Source of the DNA: Burkholderia cepacia GG4
Lineage (GTDB): Bacteria > Pseudomonadota > Gammaproteobacteria > Burkholderiales > Burkholderiaceae
Length of the DNA: 64,000 nt
Direction: 5' to 3'
Assembly: GCF_000292915.1 (NCBI RefSeq)
Contig: NC_018513.1
Coordinates: 2,046,001 to 2,110,000, forward strand
Positions 9,723 to 18,485 of the stretch are shown piece after piece. The notes below the pieces were generated by a model. That model did no database searches. It was not told the origin of the DNA and saw only the letters and a program-made list of their open reading frames with translations. Position 1 is the first letter of the stretch; the number at the start of each line of letters is the position of its first letter. Made by a program: the position numbers and the translations under genes.

Positions 9723-10943
9723 ATGAGCTGGACCCGCGAACAACGCAACGTCACGATCGCCGCCTACCTGGGCTGGACGCTCGACGCGTTCGATTTTTTC
9801 CTGATGGTCTTCGTGCTGAAGGACATCGCCGCCGAATTCGCGTCGACGATCCCAGCCGTCGCGTTCGCCCTCACGCTGACGCTCGCGATGCGCCCGATCG
9901 GCGCGCTGATCTTCGGCCGGCTCGCCGATCGCTTCGGGCGCCGCCCGACGCTGATGGTCAACATCGCCTGCTATTCGCTGCTCGAACTCGCGTCGGGGTT
10001 CGCACCGAGCCTGACCGCGCTGCTCGTGCTGCGCGCGCTGTTCGGCATCGCGATGGGCGGCGAATGGGGGGTCGGCTCCGCGCTGACGATGGAAACCGTG
10101 CCGACCCATGCGCGCGGCTTCGTGTCGGGGTTGCTGCAGGCCGGTTATCCGAGCGGATACCTGCTCGCATCCATCGTGTTCGGCCTGTTCTACCAGTACA
10201 TCGGCTGGCGCGGGATGTTCATGGTCGGCGTACTGCCCGCGCTGCTCGTGCTGTACGTGCGTACGCACGTGCCCGAATCGCCGGCCTGGAAGCAGATGGA
10301 AAAGCGTCCGCGGCCGAGCCTGGCGGCCACGATGCAACAGAACTGGAAGCTCACGATCTACGCGATCGTGCTGATGACCGCGTTCAACTTCTTCTCGCAC
10401 GGCACGCAGGACCTCTACCCGACCTTCCTGCGCGAACAGCATCACTTCGATCCGCATACCGTGTCGTGGATCACGATCGTGCTGAACATCGGCGCGATCG
10501 TCGGCGGCCTGTCGTTCGGTGCGATCTCGGAACGGATCGGCCGCCGTCGCGCGATCTTCATCGCCGCGCTGATCGCGCTGCCCGTGCTGCCGCTGTGGGC
10601 GTTCTCGAGCGGCCCGGTCGCGCTCGCGGCCGGCGCATTCCTGATGCAGATTTCGGTGCAGGGTGCGTGGGGCGTGATACCCGTCCACCTGAACGAGATC
10701 TCGCCGGACGAGATTCGCGCGACCTTCCCTGGTGTCGTCTACCAGCTCGGCAACCTGCTCGCTTCGGGTAACGCGACGATGCAGGCGTCGCTCGCGATTT
10801 CCCAGGGCAACAACTACGGTTTCGCGCTTGCGCTCGTGGCCGGCAGCGTCGCCGTCGTGATCGCGGTACTGATCCTGTTCAGCCGCGAGCGGCGCGGCAT
10901 CGACATGACGCAATCGGTCAATACGCGTACTACCGTCGGCTGA
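9723..10943 (+). CDS. MFS transporter (sialate/aromatic-acid H+ symporter type)
   Basis: Predicted 406 residues with twelve hydrophobic segments. Near the N-terminus it has WTLDAFDFFLMVFVLKDIA, characteristic of NanT/SHS-like and related acid:proton symporters, and the MFS loop 2-3 motif GRLADRFGRRPTL. GEWGVGSALTMETVP in the central part also fits this subgroup. Substrate is probably a carboxylate. ATG 9723 follows the ribosome site in ACGAGGAGACCTCGGAC; upstream residues in the same frame look random. It is divergent from the GNAT gene and followed by a TetR gene with its own promoter. Confidence 0.85.
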   Translation: MSWTREQRNVTIAAYLGWTLDAFDFFLMVFVLKDIAAEFASTIPAVAFALTLTLAMRPIGALIFGRLADRFGRRPTLMVNIACYSLLELASGFAPSLTALLVLRALFGIAMGGEWGVGSALTMETVPTHARGFVSGLLQAGYPSGYLLASIVFGLFYQYIGWRGMFMVGVLPALLVLYVRTHVPESPAWKQMEKRPRPSLAATMQQNWKLTIYAIVLMTAFNFFSHGTQDLYPTFLREQHHFDPHTVSWITIVLNIGAIVGGLSFGAISERIGRRRAIFIAALIALPVLPLWAFSSGPVALAAGAFLMQISVQGAWGVIPVHLNEISPDEIRATFPGVVYQLGNLLASGNATMQASLAISQGNNYGFALALVAGSVAVVIAVLILFSRERRGIDMTQSVNTRTTVG

Positions 10944-11054
10944 ACGCGCGCATTGCCGCAGCGCATCATCGCGTGTGCCCCGTCCCGCCGGGGCCCCGCG
11001 AAATCCTTTCCGCATCCGCACATCGAACTAGAGGAATTTGTCCAGATTCCTCGC

Positions 11055-11102
11055 TTGCCCGCGCCGCCCGCGTTTTTTTATCTTAATAAAAACAGCTGTT
11101 TG
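11055..11102 (+). promoter_or_regulatory. Promoter with PsrA-type box for the TetR regulator
   Basis: A -35 TTGCCC (11055-11060), 18-base spacer and -10 TATCTT (11079-11084) are followed by the palindrome AAACAGCTGTTT (11090-11101) and a G. AAAC-N4-GTTTG matches the published PsrA box pattern (G/C)AAAC-N2-4-GTTT(G/C) except for the first base. It covers the expected transcription start, so it should act as a repressor site. A further dyad, GAGGAAT-N8-ATTCCTC, lies at 11031-11052. Confidence 0.6.
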
Positions 11103-11159
11103 AATCAGATGATCGAATCACCTGTTCGCGGCCGGGCAACCGGCATTGGGAGGCGGAAC

Positions 11160-11978
11160 ATGGCAGTAAGTCAGGAGGGGCGGCCGTCTACGGGACGGCC
11201 GTCCGGGACGCGGTCATCCGGCAATCGGCAAGCCGGCGGGACGAAGGCGCGCATTCTCGATGCGGCCGAGGACCTGTTCATCGAACATGGCTTCGAAGCG
11301 ATGTCGATGCGACAGATCACGTCGCGCGCTGCGGTAAACCTCGCCGCGGTCAACTACCACTTCGGCAGCAAGGAAGCGCTGATCCACGCGATGCTGTCGC
11401 GTCGGCTCGACCAGCTCAACCAGGAACGCCTCGGCATCCTGGACCGTTTCGATGCGCAGCTCGGTGCGCACATCACCTGCGAGCATGTGCTCGGCGCGAT
11501 GTTCATTCCCGCACTGAAGGCCTCGCGCGACCCCGATCGCGGCGGCCCCGCGTTCCTGCGGCTGATCGGCCGCGCCTACACCGATCCGTCGCCGTTCGTG
11601 CGCAACTTCCTGACCGCGCACTATGCGAGCGTCGCCGGCCGCTTCTTCGATGCATTCCAGCGCGCGCTGCCGCATCTGCCGCGCACGGAGCTCGGCTGGC
11701 GGCTGCACTTCGCGATCGGCGCGCTGTCCGGCGCGCTTGCCGGGGCCGAAACCGAAAGCCTGATCGACGAGTTCTCGCAAGGCCGCACGATGAACGACGT
11801 GCAGATGATCGCGCGACTGTCGTCGCTGATCGTCGCCGCGCTGAAGGCGCCGATGCCCGACAGCGCGCAGTTGTCGATCTTCGCGGCCGTACTCGACGAT
11901 GCGGGCGCGAGCGAGGCGTTCGGGCTGCCGTCGAGTACGGCTTCTGCCGATACGGCGACGCTGCATCCGGCGAACTGA
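11160..11978 (+). CDS. PsrA-like TetR-family transcriptional regulator
   Basis: Predicted 272 residues. A TetR helix-turn-helix spans about residues 25-75 (ILDAAEDLFIEHGFEAMSMRQIT and AVNLAAVNYHFGSKEALI). VNLAAVNYHFGSK is the recognition-helix sequence typical of PsrA, the fatty-acid-responsive repressor of pseudomonads. The C-terminal half is helical and resembles the PsrA ligand domain. ATG 11160 is preceded by GGGAGG. The neighbouring fadD gene and a PsrA-like box over its own promoter support a role in sensing long-chain fatty acids or acyl-CoA and repressing beta-oxidation genes. An N-terminal Gly/Ser/Arg tail of about 25 residues precedes the domain. Confidence 0.82.
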   Translation: MAVSQEGRPSTGRPSGTRSSGNRQAGGTKARILDAAEDLFIEHGFEAMSMRQITSRAAVNLAAVNYHFGSKEALIHAMLSRRLDQLNQERLGILDRFDAQLGAHITCEHVLGAMFIPALKASRDPDRGGPAFLRLIGRAYTDPSPFVRNFLTAHYASVAGRFFDAFQRALPHLPRTELGWRLHFAIGALSGALAGAETESLIDEFSQGRTMNDVQMIARLSSLIVAALKAPMPDSAQLSIFAAVLDDAGASEAFGLPSSTASADTATLHPAN

Positions 11979-12170
11979 GCGCGCCGCAAGCCGCGCAGGC
12001 GGCGTTTCATCCAGGGTTTGCCGGGTGCGGGATCGTGCGGGCGCGGAGACGTTCGTAATGGTCCTGCATCGATTCATGCGACCCGGGCCGGCGTTGATGC
12101 GCAGGCGCGGGTCGCATGGATGTCATGTGGCGGGGCAAGGGCTGGCGTGCCTGCGCTCGTCGACGAAAAA

Positions 12171-12260
12171 CATGGGAAGGGAGCAAGCGTTGAAGCGCTA
12201 ACGCTCACCGACCGCAAAGCATGGGGTGAGAGCAAGCGCCAAAGCGCTCACGCTCACCGA
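12171..12260 (+). repeat. Imperfect 41-bp direct repeat upstream of fadD
   Basis: Two copies (12171-12211 and 12220-12260) with a 49-base period agree at 34 of 41 positions. Both contain GAGCAAGCG, AAGCGCT and ACGCTCACCGA. They end 16 bases before the fadD start codon. They could be duplicated regulator sites or a local duplication of the translation-initiation region. Confidence 0.75.
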
Positions 12261-12275
12261 CACCGGAGACACAGC

Positions 12276-14030
12276 ATGTCCTCAAGCGCAGCAACCGCAG
12301 CGGCACAGCTGCCGCCGAACACCGACGGTATCTGGTACGCGTCGTATCCGCACGGCGTCCCGCACGAGATCGACGTCACACAATACGCGTCCCTCGTGCA
12401 GTTCTTCGACGAATGCACGACGCGCTTCGCCGAACGGGTCGCCTATGTGAGCGCAGGCGCATCGATGACCTACCGCACGCTCGCGCAGAAAGTCGACGCG
12501 TTCGCATCGTATCTGCAGAGCATGGGCGTGAAACCGGGCGACCGTGTCGCGATCATGCTGCCGAACACGTTCCAGTACCCGGTCGCACTGTTCGGCACGC
12601 TGAAGGTCGGCGCGATCGTCGTCAACGTCAATCCGCTCTACACCGTGCGTGAACTCGCGCATCAACTGAAGGACAGCGGCGCACAAACGATCGTCGTGTT
12701 CGAGAATTTCGCGCGCACGCTGCAGGACGCGCTGCCGGAAACGCAGGTGAAGAACATCGTCGTCACCGCGCTCGGCGACCTGCTCGCCGACGGCTTCAAC
12801 GCCAAAGGACGCCTGATCAATTTCGTGCTGAAGCACGTGAAGAAGCTCGTGCCGGCCTACCACCTGCCACAGGCCGTGCGGCTGCGCTCTGCACTTGAAC
12901 TCGGTGCGCGCAGCAAACCGCAGCCCGTCCCGATGACGCGCGACGATCTCGCATTCCTGCAATACACCGGCGGCACGACCGGCGTCGCGAAAGGCGCGAT
13001 GCTCACGCACGGCAACCTGATCGCGAACCTGCTGCAGGCCAAGGCGTGGATCGCCGACCAGGTCTCGGGCGACGTCGAAACCGTGCTGACGCCGCTGCCG
13101 CTTTATCACATCTATTCGCTGACGGTGAACGCGTTCATCTTCATGGGGCTTGGCGGGCGCAACATCCTGATCGCGAACCCGCGCGACATGAAGATGGTGA
13201 TGAAGATCATCCGCAACGAAACGTTCACCGGGATCACCGGCATCAACACGCTGTACAACGCGTTCCTCGACAACGAGGAATTCCGCAAGCGCGACTTCTC
13301 CAGGCTCAAGCTCGCGATGGCGGGCGGGATGGCGATGCAGCGCGCGGTCGCGGAGCGCTTCCAGCAGGTCACGGGCCGGCCGGTCGTCGAAGGCTACGGG
13401 CTCACCGAATGCTCGCCGATCGTCACGATGAACCCGGTGGACCTGAACGACATGGCCGCGTTCAGCGGCTCGATCGGCCTGCCCGCGCCGTCGACCGTCG
13501 TGCGCTTTCGCCGCGAGGACGGCACCTGGGCCGGCATCGGCGAGCCGGGCGAGCTGTGCGTGCACGGTCCGCAGGTGATGCGCGGCTACTGGCAGCGGCC
13601 CGACGAAACCGCGAAGGTGATCGACGCCGATGGCTGGCTCGGCACCGGCGACATCGGCGTGATGGACGAGCGCGGCTTCATCCGCCTCATCGACCGCAAG
13701 AAGGACATGATCCTCGTGTCGGGCTTCAACGTGTATCCGAACGAGATCGAGGAAGTGCTGGTCATGCATCCGGGCATCAGCGAAGCCGCCGCGATCGGTA
13801 TTCCGGACGAAGTACAGGGCGAACGGATCAAGGTGTTCGTCGTGCGCCGCGACCCGACGCTCACGGTCGACGACGTGCTCGCGCACTGCCGCAAGAACCT
13901 CACCGGCTACAAGATGCCGAAGTTCGTCGAATTCCGCGACGCGCTGCCGCAGACCAACGTCGGCAAGATCCTGCGCCGCGCGCTGCGTGACGAGGAGCTC
14001 GCCAGGATCAACGCCGCGAAGCAACGCTGA
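12276..14030 (+). CDS. fadD: Long-chain-fatty-acid--CoA ligase FadD
   Basis: Predicted 584 residues. AMP-binding enzyme with the phosphate loop YTGGTTGVAKGAMLTH (about residue 230), the A5 motif GYGLTECSP, DGWLGTGDIG and the FACS/A8 region DRKKDMILVSGFNVYPNEIEEV, and a C-terminal Lys region (PQTNVGKILRRALR) for adenylation. It activates long-chain fatty acids to acyl-CoA for beta-oxidation or lipid synthesis, at the inner membrane. ATG 12276 follows CCGGAGACACAGC; the frame is open to 12018 but that part is repeat DNA. The upstream PsrA-like gene is the likely regulator. Confidence 0.92.
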   Translation: MSSSAATAAAQLPPNTDGIWYASYPHGVPHEIDVTQYASLVQFFDECTTRFAERVAYVSAGASMTYRTLAQKVDAFASYLQSMGVKPGDRVAIMLPNTFQYPVALFGTLKVGAIVVNVNPLYTVRELAHQLKDSGAQTIVVFENFARTLQDALPETQVKNIVVTALGDLLADGFNAKGRLINFVLKHVKKLVPAYHLPQAVRLRSALELGARSKPQPVPMTRDDLAFLQYTGGTTGVAKGAMLTHGNLIANLLQAKAWIADQVSGDVETVLTPLPLYHIYSLTVNAFIFMGLGGRNILIANPRDMKMVMKIIRNETFTGITGINTLYNAFLDNEEFRKRDFSRLKLAMAGGMAMQRAVAERFQQVTGRPVVEGYGLTECSPIVTMNPVDLNDMAAFSGSIGLPAPSTVVRFRREDGTWAGIGEPGELCVHGPQVMRGYWQRPDETAKVIDADGWLGTGDIGVMDERGFIRLIDRKKDMILVSGFNVYPNEIEEVLVMHPGISEAAAIGIPDEVQGERIKVFVVRRDPTLTVDDVLAHCRKNLTGYKMPKFVEFRDALPQTNVGKILRRALRDEELARINAAKQR

Positions 14031-14059
14031 ACGCCCCATCGCTCCGGGAGACGCTGTCG

Positions 14060-14977
14060 ATGAACGAAGGAAAGAACCGCCGCACGACTTATGCCGCCGC
14101 CGCTGCAGTCGCCTGCATGCTGTCGCTCGCACAGCCGGCCCTGCATGCGCAGGAGACAGCCGATGCCGCGAGCGCGACGCCGGCGGTCGCACTGCCGGCT
14201 GATCTCGCGAAAGTCGCGCGCGAGCCGGTCGCACAACAGGCGCGCTGGCTGCGCACGGCCGCACAGCGCGGCACGCTCGCGCAACTCGACGACGCGACGC
14301 TCACGGCGCTCTTCAAGTCGCTCGATCCGCTCGCCGTGCCGCTCTATATCCACAACGGTCCGAACGGCTATCCGTCGTACCAGTTCACGATGGTGCGCCA
14401 GGAGCGCATCAGCGGGAAATGGTCCGACACGCCCGACCGCATGCTCGTGAAGACCACCCGCGAGCCGCTGCGGGTTTATGCGAAATGGCTGCCGGGCAGC
14501 GCGCATGCCGGACAGGAGACGATCTACGACGCGACGCAGCGCAAGGACGAGATGTACGGCCATCTCGGCGGCCTGCTCGGCAAGATTCCGTTGTGGACGG
14601 CACTCGACGGCGCACTCGCGCGTGCCCAGTCGAATCACCAGGTGAAGGATCTCGGCACCGAGTTCATCACGAACCTGTACCTGACCGAAGGAAGGAAATA
14701 CCAGGAGGCCGGCGTGCAGCGGCCGACCCAGGTGGAAGCGAAGACGATCGGCGGCGTGCGCGTGGTCGCGCTCACCTACGAGACGCCGACCGGCCGGCCG
14801 CAGTTCTACGCGAAAAAGGAAATCCTCGGGCTCGACCTGCACGCGCCCTACTTCCGGACCGTCGAGTCCTATGACAACGACGGCAAGATCTTCGAGCGGA
14901 TCGTCATCGAGAAAATCGCGCCGGCGACGCTCGACGACACCGCTTTCGATCCGAAAAACCCCGACTACGCGTTCTGA
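14060..14977 (+). CDS. Exported DUF1571-family protein
   Basis: Predicted 305 residues with a signal peptide in residues 1-33 (AAAVACMLSLAQPALHAQ). The mature part has the DUF1571 pattern with conserved RISGKWSDTPDRMLVKTTREPLRVYAKWLPG and a late region GLDLHAPYFRTVESYDNDGKIFERI. The family is periplasmic or outer-membrane associated and of unknown function. It starts 29 bases after fadD with GGGAGACG as a ribosome site, so it is probably in the fadD transcript. Nothing identifies a catalytic site. Confidence 0.8.
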   Translation: MNEGKNRRTTYAAAAAVACMLSLAQPALHAQETADAASATPAVALPADLAKVAREPVAQQARWLRTAAQRGTLAQLDDATLTALFKSLDPLAVPLYIHNGPNGYPSYQFTMVRQERISGKWSDTPDRMLVKTTREPLRVYAKWLPGSAHAGQETIYDATQRKDEMYGHLGGLLGKIPLWTALDGALARAQSNHQVKDLGTEFITNLYLTEGRKYQEAGVQRPTQVEAKTIGGVRVVALTYETPTGRPQFYAKKEILGLDLHAPYFRTVESYDNDGKIFERIVIEKIAPATLDDTAFDPKNPDYAF

Positions 14978-15004
14978 TCCCCGCCGGCGCCACGCACGTC
15001 GGGA

Positions 15005-15280
15005 TCAGTCGTCGTCATCGTCGTCGTGATGCTTGCGCCAGTGCTTGTAATAATGCTTGCGCCACTTCCGGTAGCGGTCGTCGTCGTCGTCGCCGTAGTA
15101 GCCATATCCGTAACCCGGATAGGCCACCACGGCCGGCTGCGGCGCCACATAGACCGGCGCCGGCTCGGCATAGACCGGTACACCGATGCCCACCGACAGG
15201 TCGACGTGCCCCGCCATTGCACTGCCGGAAGCGAGCAACGCCACGCCCCCGACCCACACCGCCATTACCATCTTGTTCAT
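15005..15280 (-). CDS. Small exported protein with basic/Tyr/Asp-rich tail
   Basis: Predicted 91 residues. A clear Sec signal peptide (MNKMVMAVWVGGVALLASGSAMA) is followed by a Pro/Tyr/Gly middle (YAEPAPVYVAPQPAVVAYPG) and a tail alternating Arg/Lys/His/Trp/Tyr and ending in six Asp. Such YXXP-rich periplasmic proteins are frequent in Burkholderia and have no known function. The His- and Asp-rich end could bind metal ions, which is only inference. It is divergent from hfq2. Confidence 0.75.
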   Translation of the reverse strand: MNKMVMAVWVGGVALLASGSAMAGHVDLSVGIGVPVYAEPAPVYVAPQPAVVAYPGYGYGYYGDDDDDRYRKWRKHYYKHWRKHHDDDDDD

Positions 15281-15370
15281 GATCCGCGTCCCTGATCCGC
15301 CGGCCTGCCCGGCTCGCGCGACGAATGTAATCGCGACGCGCTCCGGCAGGTGCTACACCATTGCGAGAGT

Positions 15371-15387
15371 CGTAACGCGACGTAACG
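15371..15387. promoter_or_regulatory. Paired CGTAACG elements between exported-protein gene and hfq2
   Basis: CGTAACG occurs at 15371-15377 and again at 15381-15387, one helical turn apart, in the divergent intergenic region. The same heptamer, in inverted and repeated form, occurs upstream of the sigma-54-dependent lipoprotein gene (30488-30532). A possible -10 TATAGT lies at 15435-15440 on the way to hfq2, without a good -35. Confidence 0.4.
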
Positions 15388-15574
15388 AAACGCACTAGCC
15401 ATTTGACCGAATCGCGAAAATGCGCGCGAACGTCTATAGTGGGTTACGGTTCGACACAATCGCGACTGCGCGCTGCCGGAACGAACAGGGTAAAATCCCG
15501 CCAAACCCTTGGTGGGCGAACACGCCACACACACGCACAACATATTCTCTGACGCAGGCTCCTGCCGCACCTCA

Positions 15575-16138
15575 ATGGCCAATCCCGCAGAATCCCATCC
15601 GCAAAACGACTTCATCAATGCGGCGCGCAAGGAACGTAAGCGCGTTGAAATCTATCTCGTCAACGGCATTCGTCTGACGGGGTGTATCGAGTCGTTCGAC
15701 CAGTACCTGGTGATGCTGCGCACCCCCGTGGGTCTGCAAGGCATCTACAAGCGTGCGATTTCCACGATCCAGCTCGATACGGGCGGTTCGCGTCCGGGCG
15801 GCAGCGGCCCCCGCGGCCCGCGTACCGGCGGTCGGCCGGGCGGCCGCGAAGGCGGTGGCCACAGCCCGTATGGCTCGCACGGCGGCTCCCGCGAGTCGCG
15901 TGGCGACGGCGGCTACGGCTCGCGCGAGCCGCGCGAAGGCTACGGTGCCCCGCGCGAACCGCGCGAAGGCTACGGTGCGCCGCGTGAACCGCGCGAAGGC
16001 TATGGTGCCCCGCGCGAACCGCGCGAAAGCTACGGTGCGCCGCGCGATGGCGGCGACGCATCGGGCAACACGTCGTCGACCGGCAACGGTCCGGTCATCG
16101 TCACGCGCCGCCGGCGAATCGTGCCGGACGGCCAGTAA
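15575..16138 (+). CDS. hfq2: RNA chaperone Hfq2 with repeat-bearing C-terminal extension
   Basis: Predicted 187 residues, far longer than Hfq of E. coli (102). Residues 1-70 are an Sm fold: [25 protein letters not shown] (Sm1) and [15 protein letters not shown] (Sm2). Compared with E. coli Hfq, the rim Arg patch is largely kept (ARKERK), Lys31 is Arg, and the YKHA motif reads YKRA, so the His is Arg. Residues about 73-187 are Gly/Arg/Ser/Pro-rich with four 10-residue repeats. The ATG start fits the Hfq N-terminus; a longer frame uses TTG. The second Hfq of B. cenocepacia has this architecture. It should mediate sRNA-mRNA pairing. Confidence 0.92.
   Translation: MANPAESHPQNDFINAARKERKRVEIYLVNGIRLTGCIESFDQYLVMLRTPVGLQGIYKRAISTIQLDTGGSRPGGSGPRGPRTGGRPGGREGGGHSPYGSHGGSRESRGDGGYGSREPREGYGAPREPREGYGAPREPREGYGAPREPRESYGAPRDGGDASGNTSSTGNGPVIVTRRRRIVPDGQ
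15926..16045 (+). repeat. Four 30-bp tandem repeats inside hfq2
   Basis: Four in-frame 30-base units encode [10 protein letters not shown] three times, then [10 protein letters not shown]. Because each unit is a multiple of three, gain or loss of copies would lengthen or shorten the tail without breaking the frame. Confidence 0.9.
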
Positions 16139-16141
16139 CGC

Positions 16142-16172
16142 AAAAGGGCAAGCCAACCGGCTTGCCCTTTTT
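16142..16172 (+). terminator. Intrinsic terminator of hfq2
   Basis: A perfect 13-bp stem (AAAAGGGCAAGCC / GGCTTGCCCTTTT) with an AACC loop and a U-rich end begins 4 bases after the hfq2 stop. It could also work on the minus strand for the convergent DUF2968 gene. Confidence 0.93.
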
Positions 16173-16221
16173 CCTGGTGGGTCGACGCGGCATGTCGCCG
16201 CACCGGCCGCCCCGTTGGCGC

Positions 16222-16929
16222 TCAGTGTGCCGTCGTCGGCAAACCCGCATCGGCCTCGCGCTGCAACGACCTCACCTGCTGCTGCAGTGCACGCAGTTGC
16301 GACTGAAGCTGCGCCTGTTGCGCCTGCAATGCCGCCGTTTCGTTGCGTACATTCTTCTGGCGATCCGCGACCGCTGCCTGCTGCTCGCGCGCGATCGAGA
16401 TGTCGGCCTGCAGACGCCGCGCCCGCTCCTGCGTCACTTCGATCTGCCGGTCCATCTGCGTCTTCTGCGATTCCAGCTTCGCCGCGCGCAACTCGTTGAC
16501 GGCCAGCCGTTCCGCCTGGCGCGAGAAATCGCGATAGATCGCTTCCGCACGCGTATCGTCGTAAGTCTTGATCACGCGCCAGAACGCCTTCTGCTGGAAC
16601 AGCGCGACGAAATACGAACCGTCCTTCACGCTGAACAGCAGGCTCGCGCCGTAGCTCCCGTTGTAGCTGGTGCGCATTTCCGTCAGCGAATGCGCCTGGA
16701 TCTGGCGCTGCAGTTCCTCGACCGTGCTCGGCCCGCTCGACTCACCCGCCTGCGGCTGCACCGACGCCTGAACCTGCTGATCGATCACCGGAATCGCTGC
16801 GACCTGCGCGGACGCCTGCTGTACCGCCGGCGACCCATCGCCGGCCAATCCCTGCGCGTACGTGACCTGCATGCCTCCCACCATCGCGAGCAACACACAC
16901 GCCCGCCCCAACCCCGTCATATGGCTCAT
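16222..16929 (-). CDS. DUF2968-family exported coiled-coil protein
   Basis: Predicted 235 residues. A signal peptide (GLGRACVLLAMVGGMQVTYAQ) precedes a globular part with MRTSYNGSYGASLLFSVKDGSYFVALFQQKAFWRVIKTYDD and a long C-terminal coiled coil (about residues 140-228, rich in Ala, Gln, Arg and Leu). These features fit DUF2968, a periplasmic family of unknown function found mainly in Burkholderiales. A second ATG three codons inside is equally possible. It lies 54 bases downstream of the sigma-54 regulator gene on the same strand and may be co-transcribed with it. Confidence 0.8.
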   Translation of the reverse strand: MSHMTGLGRACVLLAMVGGMQVTYAQGLAGDGSPAVQQASAQVAAIPVIDQQVQASVQPQAGESSGPSTVEELQRQIQAHSLTEMRTSYNGSYGASLLFSVKDGSYFVALFQQKAFWRVIKTYDDTRAEAIYRDFSRQAERLAVNELRAAKLESQKTQMDRQIEVTQERARRLQADISIAREQQAAVADRQKNVRNETAALQAQQAQLQSQLRALQQQVRSLQREADAGLPTTAH

Positions 16930-16983
16930 TAACTTTGATTCCCGCTCGTGTCGTTGTAATTCAGCGCGATTTTATCTCATTAA

Positions 16984-18378
<1,395 letters not shown>

Positions 18379-18485
18379 TCAGGTACGGCTACGGTTATTG
18401 ACGAATGATGCGGCATTGCAGGCCGGCGGCAGGTCATCGGCGGCGACGCTGCCCGCCCGCCTGCTGCAGCTGAACGCTGCGGTCT

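Noticed and set aside
15403..15440. Standard sigma-70 promoter for hfq2 (TTGACC ... TATAGT)
   Set aside because: The spacer would be 26 bases, too long for sigma-70; only the -10-like hexamer is kept as a weak candidate.
15926..16045. CRISPR-like array from 30-bp repeats
   Set aside because: The units are contiguous without spacers and code in frame within hfq2.
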